Source: Enterobacter dykesii (lineage in GTDB: Bacteria; Pseudomonadota; Gammaproteobacteria; Enterobacterales; Enterobacteriaceae). Taken from it: DNA of 64,000 nucleotides. Of the stretch, positions 36,649 to 45,871 are shown in pieces. Where the stretch lies: NCBI RefSeq assembly GCF_008364625.2, contig NZ_CP126604.1, forward strand, positions 1,364,001-1,428,000, given 5' to 3'. The first letter of the stretch is position 1, and each line of letters starts with the position of its first letter. Under the pieces are notes generated by a model that had not been told where the DNA came from, searched no databases, and worked only from the letters and a program-made list of their open reading frames with translations. Made by a program: the position numbers and the translations under genes.

Positions 36649-37371
36649 ATGACGCCAACCATAGACCTGCTCACATCCCACCGTTCCATTCGCCACTTCA
36701 CCGACGAGCCGATTACCGAGGCGCAGCGCGAAGCGATTATTAACAGCGCCAGAGCGACCTCCAGCTCCAGCTTCCTGCAGTGCAGCTCGATTATCCGCAT
36801 CACCGACCCGGCCATGCGTGAACAGCTGGTCACGCTGACCGGCGGGCAGAAGCATGTTGCCCAGGCCGCCGAGTTCTGGGTGTTCTGCGCCGACTTTAAC
36901 CGCCACCTGCAAATTTGCCCTGAAGCGCAGCTGGGGCTGGCCGAGCAGCTGCTGCTGGGCGTGGTGGATACCGCACTGATGGCGCAAAACGCCTTTACGG
37001 CGGCGGAGTCGCTGGGTTTGGGCGGCGTCTACATCGGCGGGCTGCGTAACAACATTGAAAGCGTAACCGAGCTGCTGAAGCTGCCAAAACACGTCCTCCC
37101 GCTGTTTGGCCTGTGCCTCGGCTGGCCGGCGGATAACCCGGATCTGAAGCCGCGTATTCCTGCCGCCATGCTGGTGCACGAAAACCACTACCAGCCGGTC
37201 GATCGGGACGTCCTGAATCAATATGACGAAGAGCTGGCGAACTACTACCTGACGCGCGACAGCAATAACCGTCGTGATACCTGGACTGACCATATTCGTC
37301 GCACCATCATTAAAGAAAACCGCCCGTTTATTCTTGATTACCTGCACAAACAGGGCTGGGCGACGCGATAG
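36649..37371 (+). CDS. nfsA: NfsA, oxygen-insensitive NADPH nitroreductase
   Basis: 240-residue FMN-dependent flavoprotein that reduces nitroaromatics such as nitrofurantoin in two-electron steps; its loss is a usual route to nitrofuran resistance. FMN-contacting segments are SHRSIRHFTDEPI, SSSFLQCSSIIR and GLGGVYIGGLRNN. The start at 36649 (MTPTIDLL) has AGAGA upstream and matches E. coli. Here it follows grxA directly: the small gene ybjC that precedes it in E. coli is absent. Likely cotranscribed with rimK and ybjN. Confidence 0.95.
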   Translation: MTPTIDLLTSHRSIRHFTDEPITEAQREAIINSARATSSSSFLQCSSIIRITDPAMREQLVTLTGGQKHVAQAAEFWVFCADFNRHLQICPEAQLGLAEQLLLGVVDTALMAQNAFTAAESLGLGGVYIGGLRNNIESVTELLKLPKHVLPLFGLCLGWPADNPDLKPRIPAAMLVHENHYQPVDRDVLNQYDEELANYYLTRDSNNRRDTWTDHIRRTIIKENRPFILDYLHKQGWATR

Positions 37372-37440
37372 TCCATTCCGCCTGCGCCTGCCTGCGTATA
37401 TGATATGCAGGCTTTTTCCATGTCTTCAGAGAGGTGCAGG

Positions 37441-38343
37441 GTGAAAATTGCCATATTGTCCCGGGATGGAACGCTCTATTCATGTAAGCGCCTGCGAGAA
37501 GCGGCGGCGAAACGCGGGCATCAGGTTGAGATCCTCGATCCGATGTCCTGCTATATGAACATTGACCCGGCTGCCTCGTCGATCCACTACAAAGGCCGCA
37601 AGCTGCCGCACTTTGATGCGGTGATCCCACGCATTGGCTCCCAGATCACCTATTACGGCACCGCCGCGCTGCGCCAGTTTGAGATGCTGGGCAGCTATCC
37701 GCTCAATGAATCCGTCGCCATTTCGCGCGCCCGCGACAAGCTGCGCTCGCTGCAGCTCCTCGCCCGTCAGGGGATCGATCTCCCGGTCACGGGTATTGCC
37801 CATTCACCTGACGACACCAGCGATCTTATCGACATGGTGGGCGGCGCGCCTTTGGTGATTAAGCTGGTGGAAGGCACGCAGGGCATTGGCGTGGTGCTGG
37901 CGGAAACGCGCCAGGCGGCGGAGAGCGTGATTGACGCCTTTCGGGGACTGAATGCTCATATTCTGGTGCAGGAGTACATCGAAGAGGCGAAAGGGCGCGA
38001 TATTCGCTGCTTCGTGGTCGGCAATGAAGTGGTGGCGGCCATCGAGCGTCAGGCGAAAGAGGGCGACTTCCGCTCTAACCTTCACCGCGGCGGCGTGGCG
38101 CGGGTAGCCGGTATCAGCGATCGCGAACGGGAAATTGCCGTCAAAGCGGCGCAAACCCTGGGGCTGGACGTGGCGGGCGTAGATCTTCTGCGGGCGACGC
38201 GCGGGCCGCTGGTCATGGAGGTGAATGCCTCGCCGGGGCTGGAAGGCGTGGAAAAAACCACAGGTGTCGATATTGCGGGTAAAATGATCGCATGGATCGA
38301 GCGTCATGCCACGCCGGGCTACTGTCTGAAAACGGGTGGTTGA
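37441..38343 (+). CDS. rimK: RimK, ribosomal protein S6 glutamate ligase
   Basis: 300-residue ATP-grasp ligase that adds glutamates to the C-terminus of ribosomal protein bS6 and can make poly-alpha-glutamate. ATP-grasp elements: [17 protein letters not shown] (phosphate loop), [17 protein letters not shown], and the metal-binding [11 protein letters not shown]. The start is a GTG at 37441 (as M in [15 protein letters not shown]) with GAGAGG upstream; an ATG at 37405 would add an unconserved dozen residues. Downstream of nfsA, upstream of ybjN, as in E. coli. Confidence 0.95.
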   Translation: MKIAILSRDGTLYSCKRLREAAAKRGHQVEILDPMSCYMNIDPAASSIHYKGRKLPHFDAVIPRIGSQITYYGTAALRQFEMLGSYPLNESVAISRARDKLRSLQLLARQGIDLPVTGIAHSPDDTSDLIDMVGGAPLVIKLVEGTQGIGVVLAETRQAAESVIDAFRGLNAHILVQEYIEEAKGRDIRCFVVGNEVVAAIERQAKEGDFRSNLHRGGVARVAGISDREREIAVKAAQTLGLDVAGVDLLRATRGPLVMEVNASPGLEGVEKTTGVDIAGKMIAWIERHATPGYCLKTGG

Positions 38344-38406
38344 ATAGATTACCGCGCACTTTTTGCGTACCCTATGCACAGATTATATTGAAGAGGCTGC
38401 ACAGCG

Positions 38407-38883
38407 ATGGATTTACAGGTCGTACCTACACTGGATACGTTACGTCAATGGCTTGATGATGCCGGAATTACATTCTTCGAATGCGATTCCTGCCAGGCGC
38501 TGCATCTGCCTCATATGCAGAATTTCGACGGCATTTTCGATGCCAAAATCGATCTCATTAACGACGTGATCCTTTTCTCCGCGCTGGCCGAAGTGAAGCC
38601 CTCCGCGCTGCTGGCGCTGGCTTCCGACCTGTCGGCAATCAATGCCAGTTCTTTGACGGTGAAGGCATTTCTCGACATACAGGATGATAATCTGCCAAAA
38701 CTGGTCGTTTGCCAGTCTTTATTCTCCGGGGCAGGGCTGTCGTTCAAGCAGTTCGCCTGGTTTATGCGCTTGAGCGAAGAGCAAATTTCCATGGTTATGA
38801 TGGAAGCCAATGCACACCATCTGCTGTATAGCGCGGAAGATGATGCAGAGAATAATGATGCATCTCCCAATTTTCTTCACTAA
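38407..38883 (+). CDS. ybjN: YbjN, YbjN-family regulatory protein
   Basis: 158-residue cytoplasmic protein of the YbjN family (type III secretion chaperone-like fold), same length as in E. coli, where raised levels lower motility, adhesion and acid tolerance. No catalytic or DNA-binding motif is visible; the protein is acidic (about 15% Asp+Glu) with HNFDGIF-like and LSEEQISMVMMEANAHHLLY segments. Last gene of the nfsA-rimK-ybjN group. Confidence 0.93.
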   Translation: MDLQVVPTLDTLRQWLDDAGITFFECDSCQALHLPHMQNFDGIFDAKIDLINDVILFSALAEVKPSALLALASDLSAINASSLTVKAFLDIQDDNLPKLVVCQSLFSGAGLSFKQFAWFMRLSEEQISMVMMEANAHHLLYSAEDDAENNDASPNFLH

Positions 38884-39234
38884 GCCTGTCTGACTTTTGC
38901 GCAGTCGCTGCCATAGCGGCTGCAGAAGGCCATTTTTTCTGCTGCTTTTAACCTTTCTTTAAAGAATTTTTCACCTCCCTGAAGGCCGTTTCGGCTTATC
39001 ACGTAGACATAACCTGCATAAAAAATTGATAAAAGGCGTTTTTTCGTCTGGGCTATAGCCGGGGACACGGGCTACAGTTATTCTTGCGATGCTTAAAAAA
39101 GCGAGCGGAAGCTGCCGGGTAAAGAGGTTTCTTTTTATTTTGAGCAGAGCGACAAACTATGCATGATTATTGCATATCTTCAGATTGCACAGTTTTAGTT
39201 CGTTTGTTAACGAGCTTTCAGAAGGAATAAAGAT
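38884..39234. other. Intergenic region ybjN-potF (351 bp)
   Basis: Contains the potF promoter region (AT-rich from about 39120 onward) and no gene I can support. A 62-codon minus-strand frame with GTG start (38880-39068) is present, but I cannot relate it to any family, so it is listed only as an observation. Confidence 0.6.
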
Positions 39235-40347
39235 ATGATCGCCTTGAATAAAAAATGGTTATCGGGTCTGGTTGCGGGTGCTCTGATGGCCGTCTCTGCC
39301 GGCACGCTCGCTGCGGAACAAAAAACGCTGCACGTTTATAACTGGTCTGACTATATTGCGCCGGATACGGTGGCAAATTTTGAAAAAGAGACCGGCATTA
39401 AAGTGGTCTACGACGTGTTCGATTCCAACGAAGTGCTGGAAGGAAAGCTGATGGCGGGCAGCACCGGGTTTGACCTCGTGGTGCCTTCCGCAAGCTTCCT
39501 CGAGCGCCAGCTGACGGCAGGCGTCTTCCAGCCGCTGGATAAGAGCAAGTTACCGAACTGGAAAAACCTCGATCCGGAAGTGCTGAAGCTGGTGGCGAAG
39601 CATGACCCGGACAACAAATACGCCATGCCTTACCTGTGGGCGACCACCGGTATCGGCTACAACGTGGATAAAGTCAAAGCGGCGCTGGGCCCGGACGTCA
39701 AGCTGGACAGCTGGGACGTGGTGCTGAAGCCGGAAAATCTTGAGAAGCTGAAAAGCTGCGGCGTCTCCTTCCTGGATGCGCCGGAAGAGATTTTCGCCAC
39801 CGTGCTGAACTACCTGGGCAAAGACCCGAACAGCAATAAAGCCGATGATTACACCGGCCCGGCGACCGATCTGCTGCTGAAGCTGCGTCCAAACATTCGT
39901 TACTTCCACTCGTCTCAGTACATCAACGACCTGGCGAACGGCGACATCTGCGTCGCGATCGGCTGGGCAGGTGACGTGTGGCAGGCGGCTAACCGCGCGA
40001 AAGAGGCGAAAAACGGCGTGAACGTCTCTTACTTCATTCCGAAAGAGGGGGCGCTGGCGTTCTTCGACGTCTTCGCGATGCCGGCTGATGCGAAAAACAA
40101 AGACGAAGCCTATCAGTTCCTCAACTACCTGATGCGTCCTGAGGTGATCGCCCACATCAGCGACCACGTTTACTACGCGAACGGTAACAAGGCCTCCGTG
40201 CCGCTGGTAAGCGAAGAAATCCGTAACAACCCGGCTATCTATCCGCCAGCGGATGTGTTCGCCAAGCTCTTCACCCTGAAAGTCCAGGATCCAAAAATTG
40301 ACCGCGTGCGTACCCGCGCGTGGACCAAGGTGAAAAGCGGTAAATAA
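39235..40347 (+). CDS. potF: PotF, periplasmic putrescine-binding protein
   Basis: 370-residue substrate-binding protein that captures putrescine for the PotGHI importer. The signal peptide spans residues 1-26 (GLVAGALMAVSAGTLAAEQ). Binding-site residues fall in VYNWSDYIAPDT, SNEVLEGKLMAGSTGFDLVV and IGWAGDVWQA, as in E. coli PotF. GAAGGA precedes the ATG. First gene of potFGHI; a REP element and a strong hairpin separate it from potG, which probably keeps the binding protein in excess. Confidence 0.97.
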   Translation: MIALNKKWLSGLVAGALMAVSAGTLAAEQKTLHVYNWSDYIAPDTVANFEKETGIKVVYDVFDSNEVLEGKLMAGSTGFDLVVPSASFLERQLTAGVFQPLDKSKLPNWKNLDPEVLKLVAKHDPDNKYAMPYLWATTGIGYNVDKVKAALGPDVKLDSWDVVLKPENLEKLKSCGVSFLDAPEEIFATVLNYLGKDPNSNKADDYTGPATDLLLKLRPNIRYFHSSQYINDLANGDICVAIGWAGDVWQAANRAKEAKNGVNVSYFIPKEGALAFFDVFAMPADAKNKDEAYQFLNYLMRPEVIAHISDHVYYANGNKASVPLVSEEIRNNPAIYPPADVFAKLFTLKVQDPKIDRVRTRAWTKVKSGK

Positions 40348-40354
40348 CCCGTTG

Positions 40355-40387
40355 TTGTAGGCCGGGGAAGCGAAGCGCCCCGGCAAC
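40355..40387. repeat. REP-like element between potF and potG
   Basis: TTGTAGGCCGGGG then AAGCGAAGCGCCCCGGCAAC, a typical REP half of a BIME. It begins 8 bp past the potF stop codon. Confidence 0.7.
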
Positions 40388-40411
40388 AGGCGCACCGTTC
40401 TGGTGCGCCTG
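40387..40411 (+). terminator. Hairpin in potF-potG gap (partial terminator or stabiliser)
   Basis: CAGGCGCACC-GTTCT-GGTGCGCCTG, a perfect 10-bp stem with five-base loop and no T tract. Within an operon it more likely shields the potF mRNA 3' end than stops transcription completely. Confidence 0.6.
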
Positions 40412-40444
40412 CACCATGTTTTGATTTCTGCCGGAGAACACCCC

Positions 40445-41578
40445 GTGAATGACGCGATCCCCCGCCCGCAGGCGAAAGTCCGTAAAGCGCTGACCCCGCT
40501 TCTTGAAATTCGTAACCTCACCAAATCTTTCGATGGCCAGCATGCCGTGGACGACGTCAGCCTGACGATTTATAAAGGCGAGATTTTTGCCCTTCTGGGG
40601 GCTTCTGGCTGCGGTAAATCGACCCTGCTGCGTATGCTGGCCGGTTTTGAACAGCCCACCGCCGGGCAAATCATGCTCGATGGTGTGGATCTCTCCAGCG
40701 TGCCGCCGTATCAGCGCCCGATTAACATGATGTTCCAGTCCTACGCGCTGTTCCCACACATGACGGTCGAGCAGAACATCGCCTTTGGCCTGAAGCAGGA
40801 CAAGCTGCCGAAGGCCGAAATTACCGCGCGCGTGGCCGAGATGCTGAGCCTGGTGCACATGCAGGAGTTCGCGAAGCGCAAACCGCACCAGCTCTCCGGC
40901 GGCCAGCGCCAGCGCGTGGCCCTGGCCCGCAGTCTGGCAAAACGCCCGAAATTATTGTTGCTCGATGAGCCGATGGGCGCGCTGGATAAAAAACTCCGCG
41001 ACCGTATGCAGCTCGAAGTGGTGGATATCCTCGAGCGCGTGGGGGTGACCTGCGTGATGGTGACACACGACCAGGAAGAGGCGATGACCATGGCCGGACG
41101 TATCGCGATCATGAACCGCGGGAAGTTCGTGCAGATTGGCGAGCCGGAAGAGATTTATGAGCACCCGACCACCCGCTACAGCGCGGAGTTCATCGGCTCG
41201 GTCAACGTCTTCGAAGGGCTGCTGAAAGATCGTCAGGAAGATGGCCTGGTCATCGAATCGCCGGGGCTGCAGCATCCGCTTAAGGTCGATCCGGATAACT
41301 CGGTGGTGGATAACGTGCCGGTCTACGTCGCGCTGCGTCCGGAGAAAATCATGCTCTGTGAGGATCCGCCTGCCGATGGCTATAACTTTGCCGTCGGCGA
41401 AGTGGTGCACATTGCCTATCTGGGCGATCTCTCTATCTACCACGTGCGGCTGAAAAGCGGGCAGATGCTCAGCGCACAGCTACAGAACGAACATCGCTAT
41501 CGCAAGGGGCAGCCGACCTGGGGCGACGAAGTGCGCCTGTGCTGGGATGCTGACAGTTGCGTAGTGCTGACGGTATAA
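40445..41578 (+). CDS. potG: PotG, putrescine importer ATPase
   Basis: 377-residue ABC ATPase, same length as E. coli PotG. Walker A is GASGCGKST, signature LSGGQRQR, Walker B LLLDEPMGALD, followed by a C-terminal TOBE regulatory domain (NVPVYVALRPEKIMLCE). The start is a GTG at 40445 with CCGGAG upstream. Second gene of potFGHI. Confidence 0.97.
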   Translation: MNDAIPRPQAKVRKALTPLLEIRNLTKSFDGQHAVDDVSLTIYKGEIFALLGASGCGKSTLLRMLAGFEQPTAGQIMLDGVDLSSVPPYQRPINMMFQSYALFPHMTVEQNIAFGLKQDKLPKAEITARVAEMLSLVHMQEFAKRKPHQLSGGQRQRVALARSLAKRPKLLLLDEPMGALDKKLRDRMQLEVVDILERVGVTCVMVTHDQEEAMTMAGRIAIMNRGKFVQIGEPEEIYEHPTTRYSAEFIGSVNVFEGLLKDRQEDGLVIESPGLQHPLKVDPDNSVVDNVPVYVALRPEKIMLCEDPPADGYNFAVGEVVHIAYLGDLSIYHVRLKSGQMLSAQLQNEHRYRKGQPTWGDEVRLCWDADSCVVLTV

Positions 41579-41588
41579 GGAGCGGCCA

Positions 41589-42542
41589 ATGAGTACACTT
41601 GAACCTCCAGCCCGCGCAGGCAAACCGGGCGGTTTTGCCCAGTGGCTGACGCGCATGCAGATGAACCACGGCCGCAAGCTGGTGATCGCCATGCCGTACG
41701 TGTGGCTGATCCTGCTGTTCCTGCTGCCGTTTCTGATTGTTTTCAAAATAAGCCTGGCGGAAATGGCGCGGGCTATCCCACCCTATACCAACCTGCTGGA
41801 CTGGGCCGACGGGCAGCTGACGCTGACGCTTAATCTCGGCAACTTCCTGCAGCTCACCGACGACCCGCTCTATTTCGAAGCCTATCTGCAGTCGCTGCAG
41901 GTGGCGGCGATCTCGACGCTCTGCTGTCTGGTGATGGGCTACCCGCTGGCGTGGGCGGTGGCGCACAGCAAGCCGTCGACGCGCAACATCCTGCTGCTGC
42001 TGGTGATCCTGCCGTCGTGGACCTCGTTCCTGATCCGCGTTTACGCCTGGATGGGGATCCTGAAAAACAACGGCGTGCTGAATAACTTTCTCATGTGGCT
42101 CGGGGTTATCGATCAGCCGCTGACGATCCTGCACACCAACCTCGCGGTCTATATCGGCATTGTATATGCCTATCTGCCGTTTATGGTGCTGCCGATCTAC
42201 ACGGCGCTGACGCGCATTGATTACTCGCTGGTGGAAGCGTCGCTCGATCTCGGCGCGCGTCCGCTGAAGACCTTCTTCAGCGTGATCGTCCCGCTGACCA
42301 AAGGCGGCATTATCGCTGGGTCAATGCTGGTCTTTATCCCGGCGGTAGGGGAGTTCGTGATCCCGGAACTGCTCGGCGGCCCGGACAGCATCATGATTGG
42401 CCGCGTGCTGTGGCAGGAGTTCTTCAATAACCGCGACTGGCCGGTGGCCTCTGCGGTGGCGATTGTCATGTTGCTGCTGCTGATCGTGCCGATCATGTGG
42501 TTCCACAAGCATCAGCAGAAACAGATGGGAGATCACGGATGA
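41589..42542 (+). CDS. potH: PotH, putrescine importer permease
   Basis: 317-residue inner-membrane permease of the BPD_transp_1 type with six spans and a cytoplasmic N-terminus. The ATPase coupling loop is LVEASLDLGARPLKTFFSVI near residue 220. It starts 10 bp after potG with AAGGAGCGG upstream, and its stop overlaps the potI start (ATGA). Confidence 0.97.
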   Translation: MSTLEPPARAGKPGGFAQWLTRMQMNHGRKLVIAMPYVWLILLFLLPFLIVFKISLAEMARAIPPYTNLLDWADGQLTLTLNLGNFLQLTDDPLYFEAYLQSLQVAAISTLCCLVMGYPLAWAVAHSKPSTRNILLLLVILPSWTSFLIRVYAWMGILKNNGVLNNFLMWLGVIDQPLTILHTNLAVYIGIVYAYLPFMVLPIYTALTRIDYSLVEASLDLGARPLKTFFSVIVPLTKGGIIAGSMLVFIPAVGEFVIPELLGGPDSIMIGRVLWQEFFNNRDWPVASAVAIVMLLLLIVPIMWFHKHQQKQMGDHG

Positions 42543-43384
42543 ACAACTTACCGGTAGTGCGCTCCCCGTGGCGAATAGCGATCCTGGTTATTGGCTTTAC
42601 CTTCCTGTATGCGCCGATGCTGATGCTGGTGATCTACTCCTTCAACAGCTCTAAGCTGGTGACGGTCTGGGCGGGCTGGTCGACGCGCTGGTACAGCGAG
42701 CTGTTCCACGATGATGCGATGATGAGCGCGGTGGGGCTGAGCCTTACCATTGCGGCGCTGGCGGCGACCATGGCGTCCGTGCTGGGGACGATCGCCGCGC
42801 TGGTGATGGTGCGTTTCGGCCGTTTTCGCGGTTCGAATGGATTTGCCTTTATGATCACCGCCCCGCTGGTGATGCCGGACGTGATCACCGGTCTGTCGCT
42901 GCTGCTGCTGTTCGTGGCCCTGGCGCACGCCATCGGCTGGCCGGCAGACCGCGGTATGCTCACCATCTGGCTGGCGCACGTCACCTTCTGTACCGCGTAC
43001 GTGGCGGTGGTGATCTCCTCGCGCCTGCGCGAGCTGGATCGCTCCATTGAAGAGGCGGCGATGGATCTTGGCGCGACGCCGCTGAAGGTTTTTTTCATCA
43101 TTACCCTGCCGATGATTATGCCGGCGGTGATCTCCGGCTGGCTGCTGGCGTTCACGCTCTCCCTTGACGATCTGGTTATCGCCAGCTTTGTCTCCGGGCC
43201 GGGCGCGACGACGCTGCCGATGCTGGTCTTCTCCAGCGTGCGCATGGGGGTCAACCCGGAGATTAATGCCCTGGCCTCTATCATCCTCGGCGTGGTCGGA
43301 ATTGTCGGATTTATCGCCTGGTATTTGATGGCGCGCGCGGAAAAACAGCGCGTGCGCGATATCCAGCGTGCAAGACGCGGCTGA
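42539..43384 (+). CDS. potI: PotI, putrescine importer permease
   Basis: 281-residue inner-membrane permease, same length as E. coli PotI; forms the channel with PotH. The coupling loop is SIEEAAMDLGATPLKVFFII near residue 170. The ATG at 42539 overlaps the potH stop by 4 bp, indicating coupled translation; the longer frame from 42497 lies inside potH. Last transporter gene, followed by a terminator. Confidence 0.97.
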   Translation: MNNLPVVRSPWRIAILVIGFTFLYAPMLMLVIYSFNSSKLVTVWAGWSTRWYSELFHDDAMMSAVGLSLTIAALAATMASVLGTIAALVMVRFGRFRGSNGFAFMITAPLVMPDVITGLSLLLLFVALAHAIGWPADRGMLTIWLAHVTFCTAYVAVVISSRLRELDRSIEEAAMDLGATPLKVFFIITLPMIMPAVISGWLLAFTLSLDDLVIASFVSGPGATTLPMLVFSSVRMGVNPEINALASIILGVVGIVGFIAWYLMARAEKQRVRDIQRARRG

Positions 43385-43404
43385 AGGATTTAAAATTTCC
43401 AGTG

Positions 43405-43434
43405 ATGTGCCGCGCATGACGCGGCACTGTTTTT
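43405..43434 (+). terminator. Terminator after potI
   Basis: GTGCCGCG-CATGA-CGCGGCAC followed by TGTTTTT, 20 bp past the potI stop. Reads as an intrinsic terminator of potFGHI, although ybjO starts only 16 bp later. Confidence 0.8.
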
Positions 43435-43449
43435 CAGGGAAGTAAAACA

Positions 43450-43923
43450 TTGGGATTATTAAAAAAATCACGTATTACGCACGCGCGTCCTAACGTACCT
43501 GCACTGGTTCAGGTGGCGGCGCTCGCCATTATTATGATCCGCTGCCTGGACGTGCTGATGATTCTGAACACCCTGGGCGTGCGCGGCATCGGTGAATTCA
43601 TTCACCGCAGCGTGCAGACGTGGAATCTGACGCTGGTCTTTTTGAGCAGCCTGGTGCTGGTGTTTATCGAGATCTACTGCGCGTTTTCGCTGGTCAAAGG
43701 GCGCAACTGGGCGCGCTGGGTCTATCTGCTGACGCAAATTACCGCCGCCAGCTATCTGTGGGCCGCCTCGCTGGGATACGGCTACCCTGAGCTGTTCAGC
43801 ATTGCCGGGGAATCCAAGCGCGAGATCCTGCGCGCGCTGTTTATGCAAAAATTGCCGGACATGCTGGTTCTGTTCCTGCTGTTTGTTCCCGCCTCCAGTC
43901 GGCGGTTCTTCCGCCTGCAATAA
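43450..43923 (+). CDS. ybjO: YbjO, inner-membrane protein (DUF2593)
   Basis: 157-residue membrane protein with about four spans, corresponding to E. coli YbjO; the stretch LRCLDVLMI-like NTLGVRGIGEFIHRSVQTW is strongly conserved. Function unknown. The frame begins with TTG at 43450, preceded by AGGGAAG; no ATG is available near the N-terminus, so the TTG is probably real. It lies after the pot terminator and may depend on read-through or on a promoter within it. Confidence 0.85.
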   Translation: MGLLKKSRITHARPNVPALVQVAALAIIMIRCLDVLMILNTLGVRGIGEFIHRSVQTWNLTLVFLSSLVLVFIEIYCAFSLVKGRNWARWVYLLTQITAASYLWAASLGYGYPELFSIAGESKREILRALFMQKLPDMLVLFLLFVPASSRRFFRLQ

Positions 43924-43963
43924 TGTGTATAATCGCAGCCCTCGTGATTCTTAAGGTTCTCAT

Positions 43964-45091
43964 ATGCAGTGCGCACTCTATGACGCCGGACGCTGCCGCT
44001 CCTGTCAGTGGATAGAACAGCCGGTCTCTCAACAACTCACCGCCAAAATAGCCGACCTGCAACAGCTGCTGGCAGCACACGCGGTGGGTGAGTGGTGCGC
44101 ACCCGTCAGCGGCCCGGAGCAGGCCTTTCGTAATAAAGCCAAAATGGTGGTCAGCGGCAGCGTTGAAAAACCGCTGCTGGGGATGCTGCACCGCGACGGC
44201 ACGCCGGAAGATTTAACCGACTGCCCGCTGTATCCCGCCTCCTTTGGGCCCGTCTTTGCCGCCCTGAAACCGTTTATCGCGCGGGCAGGGTTAACGCCCT
44301 ACAGCGTGGCCCGCAGGCGCGGCGAGCTGAAATATCTTCTGCTGACCGAAAGCCAACTCGACGGCGGTATGATGCTGCGCTTCGTGCTGCGCTCGGAAGC
44401 CAAGCTGGAGCAGCTGCGCGCGGCGCTGCCGTGGCTGCAGGAACAGCTGCCGCAGCTGAAGGTCATTACGGCAAACGTTCAGCCGGTGCATATGGCGATC
44501 ATGGAAGGGGAGAAAGAGATTTTCTTCACCGACCAGCACGCGCTGGCCGAAAGCTTCAACGGCGTACCGCTGTGGATCCGCCCGCAAAGCTTCTTCCAGA
44601 CCAACCCGACCGTGGCAAGCAGCCTGTACGCCACCGCCCGCGACTGGGTCCGTGCGTTAAACATCCAGCATATGTGGGATCTCTTCTGCGGCGTGGGCGG
44701 CTTTGGCCTGCACTGCGCCACGCCGGAGATGCAGCTCACCGGCATTGAGATCTCTGCCGAAGCGATTGCCTGCGCGAAGCAGTCCGCCGCCGGGCTGGGG
44801 TTAACGAATCTGCACTTCCAGGCGCTGGACTCCACGCAGTTTGCGACCGGCCAGGGCAACGTGCCGGAGCTGGTGCTGGTCAACCCGCCGCGTCGCGGCA
44901 TCGGAAAGGCGCTGTGCGGCTACCTGAGCCAGATGGCGCCCGAGTACATCGTCTATTCCAGCTGTAACGCCCAGACCATGGCGAAAGACATTGCCGGCCT
45001 GCCGGGCTACCGCATTGAACGCGTTCAGCTTTTCGATATGTTCCCGCATACCGCCCATTACGAAGTATTGACGCTGCTCGTGAAGTCTTAA
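43964..45091 (+). CDS. rlmC: RlmC, 23S rRNA (uracil-747-C5) methyltransferase
   Basis: 375-residue SAM-dependent methyltransferase, same length as E. coli RlmC (RumB), that makes m5U747 in 23S rRNA. Four cysteines for an iron-sulfur cluster are in [16 protein letters not shown] and TDCPLYP. The SAM loop is [13 protein letters not shown], the catalytic motif is VNPPRRGIG, and the nucleophile cysteine is in YSSCNAQTM. Monocistronic by appearance. Confidence 0.97.
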   Translation: MQCALYDAGRCRSCQWIEQPVSQQLTAKIADLQQLLAAHAVGEWCAPVSGPEQAFRNKAKMVVSGSVEKPLLGMLHRDGTPEDLTDCPLYPASFGPVFAALKPFIARAGLTPYSVARRRGELKYLLLTESQLDGGMMLRFVLRSEAKLEQLRAALPWLQEQLPQLKVITANVQPVHMAIMEGEKEIFFTDQHALAESFNGVPLWIRPQSFFQTNPTVASSLYATARDWVRALNIQHMWDLFCGVGGFGLHCATPEMQLTGIEISAEAIACAKQSAAGLGLTNLHFQALDSTQFATGQGNVPELVLVNPPRRGIGKALCGYLSQMAPEYIVYSSCNAQTMAKDIAGLPGYRIERVQLFDMFPHTAHYEVLTLLVKS

Positions 45092-45163
45092 ACAAAATGT
45101 GAACTCTTCCCCCGCTCGAAATCAGGTAAGCTTACGTCATAAGAAATCAATAAAGGCTTACCC

Positions 45164-45871
45164 ATGAAGCAGATCCTGCTGGTGGAAGACGACCACGATA
45201 TCGCGGCGCTTCTGCGACTCAATTTAGAAGACGAAGGCTACGCCATCACCCACGAGCCCGACGGAGGCAAGGCCTTACTGCGTCTTGAAAAACAGCCGTG
45301 GGATGCGGTGATCCTCGACCTGATGCTGCCCAGCGTTGACGGTCTGGAGATTTGCCGCCGTATCCGTCAGATGACGCGCTACCTGCCGGTGATCATCATC
45401 AGCGCCCGCAGCAGCGAAACCGACCGCATCACCGGGCTGGAAACCGGCGCCGATGATTATCTGGCTAAGCCGTTCTCGGTGCAGGAACTCATTGCGCGCA
45501 TCAAAGCGCTGTTCCGCCGCCAGCAGGCGATGGGGCAGGCGCAAACCGACGGTCAAATTCAGGCCCACGGTCTGACCATCGATCCGCTGGCGCGCAGCGT
45601 GCTGCTTCACGGCCAGGTGGTGGATCTCACCCCGCGTGAATTCGAGCTGCTGTACTTTTTTGCCCGTCATCCCGGCGAGGTCTTTTCCCGTCTGGCGCTG
45701 CTGGAGCAGGTCTGGGGCTACCAGCACGAAGGCTACGAGCACACCGTCAATACCCATATCAACCGCCTGCGCATCAAGATTGAGAAGGACGCCGCTGAGC
45801 CGGAGATTATTCGCACCGTCTGGGGCAAGGGTTATAAATTTGCGGAGCCAAATCATGATGCGCCGCTTTAG
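45164..45871 (+). CDS. OmpR/PhoB-family response regulator
   Basis: 235-residue two-component response regulator. Receiver domain: acidic pocket VEDDHD, phospho-acceptor Asp52 in VILDLMLPS, Ser80 in IIISAR and Lys102 in LAKPF. The C-terminal winged-helix domain has LTPREFELLYFFARHPGEVF and ends at VRTVWGKGYKF-like RTVWGKGYKFAEP. It overlaps the sensor kinase gene by 17 bp, so the two are cotranscribed and translationally coupled. E. coli K-12 has no genes between rlmC and artJ. I do not recognise the named system; the regulon is unknown. Confidence 0.9.
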   Translation: MKQILLVEDDHDIAALLRLNLEDEGYAITHEPDGGKALLRLEKQPWDAVILDLMLPSVDGLEICRRIRQMTRYLPVIIISARSSETDRITGLETGADDYLAKPFSVQELIARIKALFRRQQAMGQAQTDGQIQAHGLTIDPLARSVLLHGQVVDLTPREFELLYFFARHPGEVFSRLALLEQVWGYQHEGYEHTVNTHINRLRIKIEKDAAEPEIIRTVWGKGYKFAEPNHDAPL

